Below are positions 1 to 5,846 of a DNA stretch of 9,988 nucleotides, piece by piece. The notes beneath the pieces were generated by a model, which ran no database searches, was not told where the DNA came from, and saw only the letters and a program-made list of their open reading frames with translations. Source of the stretch: Thermomicrobiales bacterium (GTDB taxonomy: Bacteria > Chloroflexota > Chloroflexia > Thermomicrobiales > UBA6265); the NCBI GenBank assembly GCA_030447145.1, contig JAUJLY010000071.1, forward strand, positions 1 to 9,988. Reading direction: 5' to 3'. The first letter of the stretch is position 1; the number at the start of each line of letters is the position of its first letter. Position numbers and translations under genes: made by a program.

Positions 1-2
1 GC

Positions 3-146
3 GACACGCGGGAGTGGACCGATTATCGCACGCGCCTTGGAGTCCAGCGCCGGTTGTGGGACGCGATGGGCGTGAATTACTTCGTCTCGTCCCTGGTATG
101 GCCCCAAGGGCAGCCGACCATCTGGGACCTCAACTGCCACCGTTAA
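3..146 (+). CDS. C-terminal end of an unrecognised protein (5' part outside window)
   Basis: An open frame entered from the left edge reads about 47 residues to a TAA at 144-146. The codons are strongly biased to G or C in the third position, and the peptide is rich in Trp, Arg and Tyr (for example RRLWDAMGVNYF and QPTIWDLNCHR), which looks like real protein. The other + frames here lack this quality. I do not recognise the family. The final GQPTIWDLN piece loosely recalls the metal-binding DxN end of ATP-grasp enzymes, but that is a weak guess. The gene converges on the - strand operon, and both seem to share the hairpin at 194-224. Confidence 0.6.
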   Translation, partial: DTREWTDYRTRLGVQRRLWDAMGVNYFVSSLVWPQGQPTIWDLNCHR

Positions 147-193
147 GCTCCCGGTCACCGGTTTCCCTAGGAAGCACGATGTCCTTCAACAAC

Positions 194-224
194 GGGGCTG
201 CCGGGAGAGATCGCCGGCAGCCCC
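194..224. terminator. Strong hairpin, probable shared terminator of convergent genes
   Basis: Arms GGGGCTGCCGG (194-204) and CCGGCAGCCCC (214-224) pair perfectly over 11 bp around a 9-base loop. On the - strand the hairpin starts 10 bases after the last codon of the SIMPL remnant and is followed by GTTGTTG, a poor but T-containing tail. On the + strand it lies about 50 bases after the stop at 146 and has no T-run. It sits between two converging genes, so a bidirectional terminator is the simplest reading. Confidence 0.65.
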
Positions 225-233
225 ACGGAGGCA

Positions 234-893
234 CTAGGTAGCGGGAGTTGCACCAGCGTTTTCAAGCAAGTCGAAGGTGAGTTGCGGGACCGCGTAGGCA
301 GTAACCTCTGGTTCAGCAGTCGGGTCAAAAGGTGGCAGTGCCGACACAGCGTATGGTGACAGGGCGATGACCCAGGCCCCGCACTCGTTCACCGACAGGA
401 CCGGACCATAGGCACTGAATGCCGCTTGAGAATCGGACGCCACGTCGCTTGCACCGAGGATGTCGCCTCGCGAGACACCGAGCAGTTCGGCCATGATGTC
501 TGCTTGCTGATAGGCGTCATCGACCGCCAACTCTCGTGCTTCCCGCTCCAGCTCCGAGCAGCCGTCGATGCCAAAGACGGCACTGGTTCTCCCGATGACC
601 AGCCTCTCCTCGGCAGCGGCAGTTGTCGCGGTGTTCACCAGTGCGCTCAGTTGCTCTTGTTCCGGGTCGTCCACGGCCACCCTGATAAGGGCCATTGCGG
701 GACCGAAGTATGTCCCGAGTTCGGCAATAGATGGGCCAACAATCACATCGATTTGGTCCTCAGGCACGCCGGTATCGACGAGCGCGGCTACGATGGGAGC
801 GACGGCGTCCCGTTCACGTTCACCCGCTGGCATTCCCGGCTGTGGCAGCGCCGGTCCACCATAGTTGGCTTCCCCAACGACGATCTGCACAGT
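234..893 (-). pseudogene. SIMPL-domain (DUF541) protein, N-terminus missing
   Basis: About 218 codons are open from a GTG at 890 to the stop at 234. The second half carries the typical SIMPL helix (ELEREARELAVDDAYQQAD followed by AELLGVSRGDILGASD, about residues 113-149), and the end (PPFDPTAEPEVTAYA) matches the close of secreted SIMPL proteins of Chloroflexota as I recall them. SIMPL proteins normally begin with a signal peptide or lipid anchor and a first beta-strand near an ITVTG-type motif. Both are missing: the frame meets TAA two codons before the GTG, and the sequence immediately upstream belongs to a nucleoside hydrolase read in another frame. I see no ribosome binding site at 890. 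The intact family is exported and of poorly defined function. This copy is probably a dead 3' fragment left by a deletion. Confidence 0.7.
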
Positions 894-894
894 T

Positions 895-1089
895 TAGCAC
901 CTCCGCCGCACAGCGGGATGAAGTATGTGCCGATGGATGAGCCAAGTTCGGCGCATGGGTGGTGACGACGCCACGAAGATCGATCTCTGGGCTTAGTGCG
1001 ATATGCTCAAGGGCCCATTGGTCGTCCATATCCGCCCCACAATCCGTGGTCACAAGGAGTGCACGCGATTGTGGGGGCGTACCGTCCAT
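895..1089 (-). pseudogene. Second nucleoside hydrolase, only the N-terminal ~65 residues remain
   Basis: An ATG at 1089, 10 bases after the stop of the preceding nucleoside hydrolase, opens a frame beginning MDGTPPQSRALLVTTDCGAD. The stretch TTDCGADMDD (about residues 14-23) is the Asp-rich calcium-binding signature at the N-terminus of inosine-uridine-type nucleoside hydrolases. The following SPEIDLRGVVTTHAPN fits the next strand and loop. Family members run about 310-320 residues. Here similarity stops near AAEVLN at about 895, and the frame then only mirrors the SIMPL gene. The ribose-binding and catalytic His-Asp parts are gone, so it cannot be an active enzyme. The start is poorly supported by a Shine-Dalgarno site and may have depended on coupling to the upstream gene. 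Confidence 0.75.
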
Positions 1090-1099
1090 AGAAGTGGGA

Positions 1100-2044
1100 C
1101 TAGCCTTGATTATTGGCGCTGACCGCTGAAGGAATACGCTGGGCAATCCGGTCGACGATGAACGTCTCTGCCGCCTGCACATCTACTTCTACCGCCACTT
1201 GGACGCCCTTGGATCCGTCCGTGGGTGGCTTCATCAGAGTCACCGCCGTGGTGAGTCGACCTTGGGTCTCTACCTCCACAACTAGACGACGAAGCTCAAC
1301 TAGTTCCGGTTTAACGACAGCGGCTACTGCCAATGGATCATGGAGAAACGTCGAGCCAGACTCAGCGTACCGAGGGTAGAGTTCGATCTGACCTGCCACT
1401 GCATCGTGGAACGGCGTGCCGACCGCTCGGATGCGCTCAACGTCCGGCTGCCGAATCTCTGTCTGTGTCGTGACGTCGAGTGGTACAAGGGTCATCGGGG
1501 CACCTGACGACAACACCACGTGCGCTGCCTCAGGGTCGCACACGATATTGTGCTCAGCGTAAGGTAACTGAAGTGTTGAAGGACCCCGTATGGCTCCGCC
1601 CATGACCGTGAGGTGGGCGAGGTTGCTGACTACCTTCGGTTGCTTGAGGAAGGCCATGGCCACGTTTGTCAGGGGACCAACGGCGAGCAGGTGAATCTCG
1701 CCCGGATTGTCCATCACAGTCCGGATGATATAGTCGACAGCGTGCTCCACCCTAGGCGTCAGCATGCTATCAGCATCTTCCAACAGCCCCACCCCTTCGT
1801 GCCCTGGCCAGTAGACGGGGCGGAGGCCAAGCAGAGGCCGCTGCGCGCCGGTAGTGACCGGCACTCCCTCAAGACCTGCCAAGCACAGCAGCTTCAGAAC
1901 CATCCGTGCTCGGAGATCAACATCTCCGTAGACGCAGGTCACACCCTCGAGCTGCAGTTCGGGGGAGCCGAGAATCACTGCAAGTGCAAGGCAGTCATCC
2001 ACGTCAGTGCCGACGTCGGTATCGAGAATAGTCCGAATTGTCAC
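1100..2044 (-). CDS. Inosine-uridine-preferring nucleoside hydrolase family protein
   Basis: The enzyme is predicted to hydrolyse the N-glycosidic bond of a ribonucleoside, giving free base and ribose, in the cytoplasm. The Asp-rich calcium/ribose signature DTDVGTDVDD lies at residues 8-17, GPLTN at about 123-127, the VMGG strand at about 147-150, the substrate-loop AEHNIVCDPEAA at about 163-174 and the catalytic HDPLAVA at about 235-241. The DxGTDVDD spacing is a known variant of the classical DxDxxxDD. I choose the GTG at 2044 (314 aa) because AAGGAG lies 8 bases ahead of it; an ATG at 2062 would add six residues but would place this site inside the gene. It starts 45 bases after the permease stop, so it is part of the ABC operon and suggests that the imported compound is a nucleoside or similar N-glycoside. 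The exact substrate cannot be read. Confidence 0.88.
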   Translation of the reverse strand: MTIRTILDTDVGTDVDDCLALAVILGSPELQLEGVTCVYGDVDLRARMVLKLLCLAGLEGVPVTTGAQRPLLGLRPVYWPGHEGVGLLEDADSMLTPRVEHAVDYIIRTVMDNPGEIHLLAVGPLTNVAMAFLKQPKVVSNLAHLTVMGGAIRGPSTLQLPYAEHNIVCDPEAAHVVLSSGAPMTLVPLDVTTQTEIRQPDVERIRAVGTPFHDAVAGQIELYPRYAESGSTFLHDPLAVAAVVKPELVELRRLVVEVETQGRLTTAVTLMKPPTDGSKGVQVAVEVDVQAAETFIVDRIAQRIPSAVSANNQG

Positions 2045-2089
2045 GTCCACGACTCCTTTCATTCGAAATCCGACGCCCTCGGATAGTAG

Positions 2090-3049
2090 CTAACCCTTCA
2101 GGCCTGAGCCTGTGATGCTGCTCACGTAGTACTTCTGCAGTGGCAGCACTAGGGCGAGCGGCACGACGGCCGCAATGGTGGCACTCGCAAATAGAAGGTC
2201 CCAGTAGCGGAGCTCCTGCTGCACTCCAAGGATGGAGACGGCTACCTGTACGACTCGGTATTCCTCGGCAGGTGCCACCAGCATGGGCCAGAAGAACGAG
2301 TTCCATTGGGCAAGGAAGACGATGATGGCCGAGGTGACCACGACCGGCTTGGTCAAGGGCAGCACAATCCCCACGAGCACTCGACTCCAAGCAGCGCCGT
2401 CGAGCCGGGCGGCATCAATCAAGTCTTGCGGGATCTCGGCGAAGAACTGCCGGAACAGAAAGATGACGGTGCCGTTCGCAACGGCCGGCACAATGAGGGC
2501 CTGCCAGGAGTTGGTCCAGCCTAGGTTATTAACCAGTGTGTAGGCAGGTATAACTGTAGCCTCATACGGCACCATAAGGCTCAACAGGATGAGTACCCAG
2601 AGAACCGTCTTGCCGGGGAAGTCGAACCGGGCGAAAGCGAAACCAGCGGTGGAGCCAACGATGACACTCAACACCGTTGTCGTAAGGCCGACAAACATTG
2701 TGTTGAGGATAACGCGACCGAACCCCTCTGCGAAGATTCCTCGATAGCCGGCCAGCGTAAACTCCTCAGGTAGCAGCGCCCTCCAGGAAAACGGGAGCAC
2801 ATTGGCCCAGACAGTCTCTCGCGTAGTGAACGAAGACGCCATGATCCATTCGAGGGGTGCAAGGACGATGAGTGCCATAACGATTAACAGCACATACAGC
2901 AGCGTCGCGAGCATCCGCTCCCCCGGGCGCGTAGCCCCGGGTTGGTGCCGCGTCGTAGACAGGGCGACGGGCCGAGTGTCAGTGTTGTCTGCCGTGATGA
3001 CGGTCGTTTCACGGGTCTGCAATTGATGGCGACTTTGGTTAGTACTCAT
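2090..3049 (-). CDS. ABC transporter permease, CUT1 carbohydrate type (MalG/UgpE-like)
   Basis: This is an inner-membrane subunit of a binding-protein-dependent importer, one half of the permease pair. About six hydrophobic segments are visible, starting with LLYVLLIVMALIVLAPLEW near residue 50. The cytoplasmic EAA loop that docks the ATPase reads IDAARLDGAAWSRVLVGIVL at about residues 211-230, followed by PLTKP. The protein ends YVSSITGSGLKG, a typical close for this family. I choose the ATG at 3049 (319 aa) because GGAG-rich sequence lies directly upstream; the frame stays open to 3229 inside the other permease gene, but that part is not family-like. The polar N-terminal tail of about 45 residues, rich in Thr, Gln and Arg, is long for MalG-type proteins; an internal ATG (residue 46) is an alternative start. 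Confidence 0.9.
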   Translation of the reverse strand: MSTNQSRHQLQTRETTVITADNTDTRPVALSTTRHQPGATRPGERMLATLLYVLLIVMALIVLAPLEWIMASSFTTRETVWANVLPFSWRALLPEEFTLAGYRGIFAEGFGRVILNTMFVGLTTTVLSVIVGSTAGFAFARFDFPGKTVLWVLILLSLMVPYEATVIPAYTLVNNLGWTNSWQALIVPAVANGTVIFLFRQFFAEIPQDLIDAARLDGAAWSRVLVGIVLPLTKPVVVTSAIIVFLAQWNSFFWPMLVAPAEEYRVVQVAVSILGVQQELRYWDLLFASATIAAVVPLALVLPLQKYYVSSITGSGLKG

Positions 3050-3108
3050 CTCTCCTGTCTCCTGCTGGTCGCCCGCCAGCGACGTTATATGGTCCTCAGC
3101 TACGTTGT

Positions 3109-3975
3109 CTAATGCTGCGGCCGCAGCGCGAGGAACTGGATGATCACGACCACCGCCATGACCAAGAGAAGAATCAAGACCATGGCTGCGGATGAGCCAA
3201 GATCTCCATAGACAAACCCCCGCTTCCACGCGTCATACATCATGAGATTCGTCGAATTTCCAGGACCGCCACGCGTCAGGAGATAGGGAGGGACGAACAA
3301 TGTGAAATTGGCTATGGTGTCGGCCACGAGGACGAAGAGCAGAACCCGGCGTAAGAGCGGAAGTGTTACGTGTAGGAAGGTCTGGAGGCGGTTGGCGCCG
3401 TCGACGCGGGCCGCCTCCAGTACCTCATGTGGGATGCCCTGGAGACCGGCAAGGATGAACAGCGTCCAGAACGGCACACCAATCCAACTTACGATCCCGA
3501 TCATGGTCGGTAAGGCTTGATCCGGGTCGCGCAGGAAGTCCTGACGAGCCACACCTACAGCCTCTAAGAGGCCGTTCACCAATCCATAATTCGTGTCGAG
3601 AGCAAGCCCCCACGCCAAAGCCGCGACATTAATCGAGATAGCAACCGGCAGCAGAAGGATGGTCCGGAAGATGCCAATGCCGCGTAGACTCTGGTTAACA
3701 AGGACGCCTAAGGCAAGGGCCAGCGCAACCTGAAGGGGGTTGACGATGATGCCGAAGATGGCTGTCACGCGCACTGATGACCAAAAGACCGGGTCATCAA
3801 ATAGATAGCGGAAATTATCCAAGCCTACGAACGTCTTGGCCCCTGTCAGGCTCAAGGCATTGCTATACAGGCTCTCCCGCAATCCCATCGCGATTGGGAT
3901 GTAACGCCAGAAGAGCAGGAGGATCATCGCCGGTAAGAGGAAGAGGTAGGGAACTGACCGTTCGACCTTTGTCAC
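3109..3975 (-). CDS. ABC transporter permease, CUT1 carbohydrate type (MalF/UgpA-like)
   Basis: This is the partner permease of the importer. Six or so membrane segments can be seen, from VPYLFLLPAMILLLFWRY at the N-terminus to a last helix near AAMVLILLLVMAVVVII. The EAA loop reads EAARVDGANRLQTFLHVTLP at about residues 187-206. The GTG at 3975 (288 aa) is preferred: GAGGAGAG lies about 6 bases before it. The GTG at 4002 would add nine residues but has no comparable site. The gene follows the binding-protein gene after 90 bases that contain a strong hairpin, and precedes the second permease by 59 bases. No ATP-binding subunit is encoded in the window, so the system probably uses an unlinked, shared ATPase of the MsiK/UgpC kind, a common arrangement for CUT1 transporters. 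Confidence 0.9.
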   Translation of the reverse strand: MTKVERSVPYLFLLPAMILLLFWRYIPIAMGLRESLYSNALSLTGAKTFVGLDNFRYLFDDPVFWSSVRVTAIFGIIVNPLQVALALALGVLVNQSLRGIGIFRTILLLPVAISINVAALAWGLALDTNYGLVNGLLEAVGVARQDFLRDPDQALPTMIGIVSWIGVPFWTLFILAGLQGIPHEVLEAARVDGANRLQTFLHVTLPLLRRVLLFVLVADTIANFTLFVPPYLLTRGGPGNSTNLMMYDAWKRGFVYGDLGSSAAMVLILLLVMAVVVIIQFLALRPQH

Positions 3976-4025
3976 GGTTAACTCTCCTCGAAGAGCAGAC
4001 ACGCGGGGTACGGCGAAACTGGAGG

Positions 4026-4054
4026 ACCCGGTCGGCTCCTGCCGCCGACCGGGT
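4026..4054 (-). promoter_or_regulatory. Intergenic hairpin between binding-protein and permease genes
   Basis: Arms ACCCGGTCGGC (4026-4036) and GCCGACCGGGT (4044-4054) pair perfectly over 11 bp with a 7-base loop. On the transcribed - strand it lies 11 bases after the binding-protein stop and is not followed by a T-run. Such structures in malE-malF-type gaps protect the upstream mRNA or cause partial termination, raising the binding protein above the permeases. That role is inferred here; the structure itself is directly visible. Confidence 0.65.
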
Positions 4055-4065
4055 TAGTGGTGAGT

Positions 4066-5361
4066 CTATGCGTTGCGATACTTCTGCAGCTCGCGTTGAA
4101 TCCGCTGCTCCGCCGCGGCGAGGGTCTCTTCGACAACCGCGCCGTTCCTGATGTCCTCGAAAGCTGAGGAGAGGATGTCCTCGTACTCCAGATAACCAGG
4201 CGTCTGCGCTCGTGGGGCAGCGTGCTGGGATTCCTCTGCGGCGATGGTGTATGCCTTGCCAGGCCCATCGTTGTTCTCAGGGTTGTTGATGATCTGCTCG
4301 AGCAGCGGCTCTTGGGGCGGCCACATGACGCCGGTGTCATACCAGAGCTGGCCCGCTTCCTCGGAGGAAGCGAATTGCACGAAGCGGATGGCCTCTTCGA
4401 CGTGCTGACAATTCGGGTTCACTCCCAGGTGCCAGCTATCCGTCGGTACCACAATATCGCCGTTCTCCCAGTAGGGGTGCGGCGCTGCTCGCCACTCGAA
4501 GGAGAGATCGGCATCGCTCAACGCCTTGATTGCCCAAGGACCGCGAACAACCATTGCGAGCTTCTGGTTTACGAAGAGCTCCTGAACGTCTACCTCTCCC
4601 TTGGGGGCGACGCCCCACTCGTTGTAGAGGTTGCTATACCAGGTGAATGCCTCAATCCACTCCGGTGAGGTGATGATGCCCTCGACGCTCAGCCCGTCCT
4701 CACCGATCACTGGTGCACCCTTGCCTTGTGGCAGCGGCTGGAGTTGATAAATGCGGTTAGGCTGCTCGAATTGGAAGCCCCAGACGTCACCTGAGGTCAG
4801 TTGCTTGGCGGCGGCTGCAATCTGCTCCCATGTCCACCGTTCATCGGGACCGGGTGGTGTCACTCCGGCCGCCTCAAACAGAGCCACGTTGTAGTAGAGG
4901 AGTTGCGTAGAGTTCCAGATCGGCGGTGCCAGGAATTGCCCTTCATAGGTGCCTGAGTCGACCAACGCATCCACCCAGACGTCCCGCTGTTCATCACTGA
5001 AGTGGTCGTTCAAGGGCACCAGCCATCCCCGAAGACCGTATGACGCGACAAGCGGGGCATCGACGGCGACGATGCAGGGATTGTCGGCACCGGACCCCAG
5101 CCGAACCTGGTTCTGCTGAAATACCTCACGGAAGGTGACAAGCTCGACATCGACCTGGATGCCGGGGTTGCGTTCCATAAACGCATTAGCGATCATTTCC
5201 GACTCGGGTAGATCTAACAGCCAAGTTAATCGCACGGGCTCTTGAGCGGCAGTTGCTGAGGAAGAGACTCCATGTGCAGCGGCGGTCGCACCAATGGCAC
5301 CAAGTCCTGCTTGCTGAACGACTTTTCGCCGGCTGAGCTCCGAGGTGAACAACCTTTTCAT
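4066..5361 (-). CDS. ABC transporter extracellular solute-binding protein, family 1, Tat-exported
   Basis: This captures the substrate outside the membrane and delivers it to the two permeases encoded next. The 431-residue product starts at the ATG at 5361, which has GAGGAG 6-7 bases upstream; the longer open frame back to 5496 crosses the operator and is rejected as start. The N-terminus holds a twin-arginine motif, SRRKVV at residues 10-15, then a weakly hydrophobic Ala/Gly-rich stretch and a likely cleavage after SSATAA (about residue 39). The mature part follows the usual order of family 1 proteins: MERNPGIQVDVE near residue 60, WNSTQLLYYNVALFEAAGV in the hinge region, and VNQKLAMVVRGPWAIKAL in the second lobe. 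Ligand cannot be predicted from the sequence; operon partners suggest a nucleoside or glycoside. Confidence 0.92.
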   Translation of the reverse strand: MKRLFTSELSRRKVVQQAGLGAIGATAAAHGVSSSATAAQEPVRLTWLLDLPESEMIANAFMERNPGIQVDVELVTFREVFQQNQVRLGSGADNPCIVAVDAPLVASYGLRGWLVPLNDHFSDEQRDVWVDALVDSGTYEGQFLAPPIWNSTQLLYYNVALFEAAGVTPPGPDERWTWEQIAAAAKQLTSGDVWGFQFEQPNRIYQLQPLPQGKGAPVIGEDGLSVEGIITSPEWIEAFTWYSNLYNEWGVAPKGEVDVQELFVNQKLAMVVRGPWAIKALSDADLSFEWRAAPHPYWENGDIVVPTDSWHLGVNPNCQHVEEAIRFVQFASSEEAGQLWYDTGVMWPPQEPLLEQIINNPENNDGPGKAYTIAAEESQHAAPRAQTPGYLEYEDILSSAFEDIRNGAVVEETLAAAEQRIQRELQKYRNA

Positions 5362-5464
5362 TGCACGCTCCTCTATGAATCGTTGCGAATACTCCCGCGG
5401 CCCCGCTCTCCTCTGGCCAGGAAGAAAAGCGAGCCATCTGTCGAGACGGTGACCGGAGGCCTCA

Positions 5465-5484
5465 CTTGGAGTTGACGCTCCAAG
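5465..5484 (-). repeat. Inverted repeat in the leader of the binding-protein gene
   Basis: CTTGGAG (5465-5471) and CTCCAAG (5478-5484) are perfect inverted arms around the 6-base spacer TTGACG. The site lies in the untranslated leader, directly after the larger operator. It may be a second regulator site or a small leader hairpin; no T-run follows, so termination is unlikely. Confidence 0.4.
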
Positions 5485-5489
5485 GGGAG

Positions 5490-5518
5490 GCGACAACGTT
5501 GATTGTCAACGATGTCGC
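5490..5518. promoter_or_regulatory. Long palindromic operator over the transcription start of the ABC operon
   Basis: The 29-base site is GCGACA-A-CGTTGA, a 3-base centre TTG, then TCAACG-A-TGTCGC. The 13-base half-sites are perfect inverted copies except for one position each (bases 5496 and 5512). On the - strand it begins two or three bases after the proposed -10 box, so a bound repressor would cover the start point. The odd-length centre does not fit a classical LacI site with central CG; a GntR- or other HTH-type regulator is possible. No regulator gene is in the window. Confidence 0.65.
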
Positions 5519-5520
5519 TG

Positions 5521-5550
5521 AGTGTAACGAGCTAGGCTGGTGAAGGTCAA
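5521..5550 (-). promoter_or_regulatory. Sigma-70-type promoter for the ABC operon
   Basis: Read on the - strand, TTGACC (5550-5545) and TACACT (5526-5521) are separated by 18 bases. These match the -35 consensus at 5 of 6 and the -10 consensus at 4 of 6 positions. Transcription would start near 5515, inside the palindromic operator, about 150 bases before the ATG at 5361. Confidence 0.55.
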
Positions 5551-5575
5551 GCCTTGCAAAGCATCGCTTTGACCT
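5544..5575. repeat. Nested inverted repeats between the divergent promoters
   Basis: AGGTCAA (5544-5550) and TTGACCT (5569-5575) are perfect inverted copies; the left one overlaps the -35 box of the ABC operon. Inside lies CAAAGC-ATC-GCTTTG (5557-5571), a perfect 6-bp palindrome with a 3-base centre. The position between two divergent genes suggests an operator or activator site, but a small hairpin in DNA of no function cannot be excluded. Confidence 0.45.
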
Positions 5576-5628
5576 GAAATCTCGTGGTCGTATTTATTCC
5601 GTCTGCACCCCCACGGGAAGCATTCCTA

Positions 5629-5653
5629 TTGACAAGCGCTGATGTGATAGAGT
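5629..5653 (+). promoter_or_regulatory. Possible promoter for the rhamnosidase remnant
   Basis: TGATAGAGT at 5645-5653 resembles an extended -10 element (TG, one base, TAGAGT). A TTGACA lies at 5629-5634, but only 13 bases separate it from TAGAGT, too short for a standard -35. The site is about 55 bases ahead of the ATG at 5708. Confidence 0.3.
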
Positions 5654-5707
5654 GTCGGCTCACCTCAGAAGAATGCAGCTCTAGCCCTTTTCTGAAAGCG
5701 ACGAATC

Positions 5708-5827
5708 ATGGACGAACCCAGTCTCGCCGGTTCGAATCTCCGCACCGAATATCTCGTCGATCCCATTGGCATCGGCACGCGCCGGCCACGACATTCCTGG
5801 TCACTGGAATCGTCAGCGCGCGGCATG
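5708..5827 (+). pseudogene. Alpha-L-rhamnosidase (GH78-type), only the first ~40 codons remain
   Basis: From the ATG at 5708 the frame reads MDEPSLAGSNLRTEYLVDPI, then GIGTRRPRHSWSLESSARG. Bacterial alpha-L-rhamnosidases open with the same pattern: L-R-x-E-Y-L-x-(D/N)-P-(L/I)-G-I, then RPR-x-SW-x-LES-x-x-RG, and next a QRQTAYQI-like stretch. Here that stretch is absent and the frame runs into the complement of the dehydrogenase gene, whose stop lies at 5847. The catalytic barrel and hundreds of residues are lost, so no activity remains. The intact enzyme would remove terminal alpha-L-rhamnose from glycosides. The gene was divergent from the ABC operon, sharing the 5497-5707 control region, which suggests that both once belonged to one glycoside-use locus. 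Recognition rests on recalled family sequences, not on a search. Confidence 0.72.
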
Positions 5828-5846
5828 GGAGGTGAGGATCCGCCTC

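Noticed and set aside
426..965. + strand open frame of 179 codons
   Set aside because: It is antisense to the SIMPL tail and the nucleoside hydrolase head, both of which have clear family motifs.
3050..3229. N-terminal extension of the second permease into the first permease gene
   Set aside because: The extra 60 residues are just the first permease's 3' end read in another frame; a good ribosome site precedes the ATG at 3049.
5362..5496. N-terminal extension of the binding protein
   Set aside because: It would run through the operator and leader and would bury the twin-arginine signal; the ATG at 5361 has a strong ribosome site.
5725..5745. GGTTCGAATC resembling a tRNA T-loop
   Set aside because: The flanking bases GCCGG and CTCCG do not pair as a T-stem, no acceptor or anticodon arms are found, and the bases encode the conserved start of the rhamnosidase.
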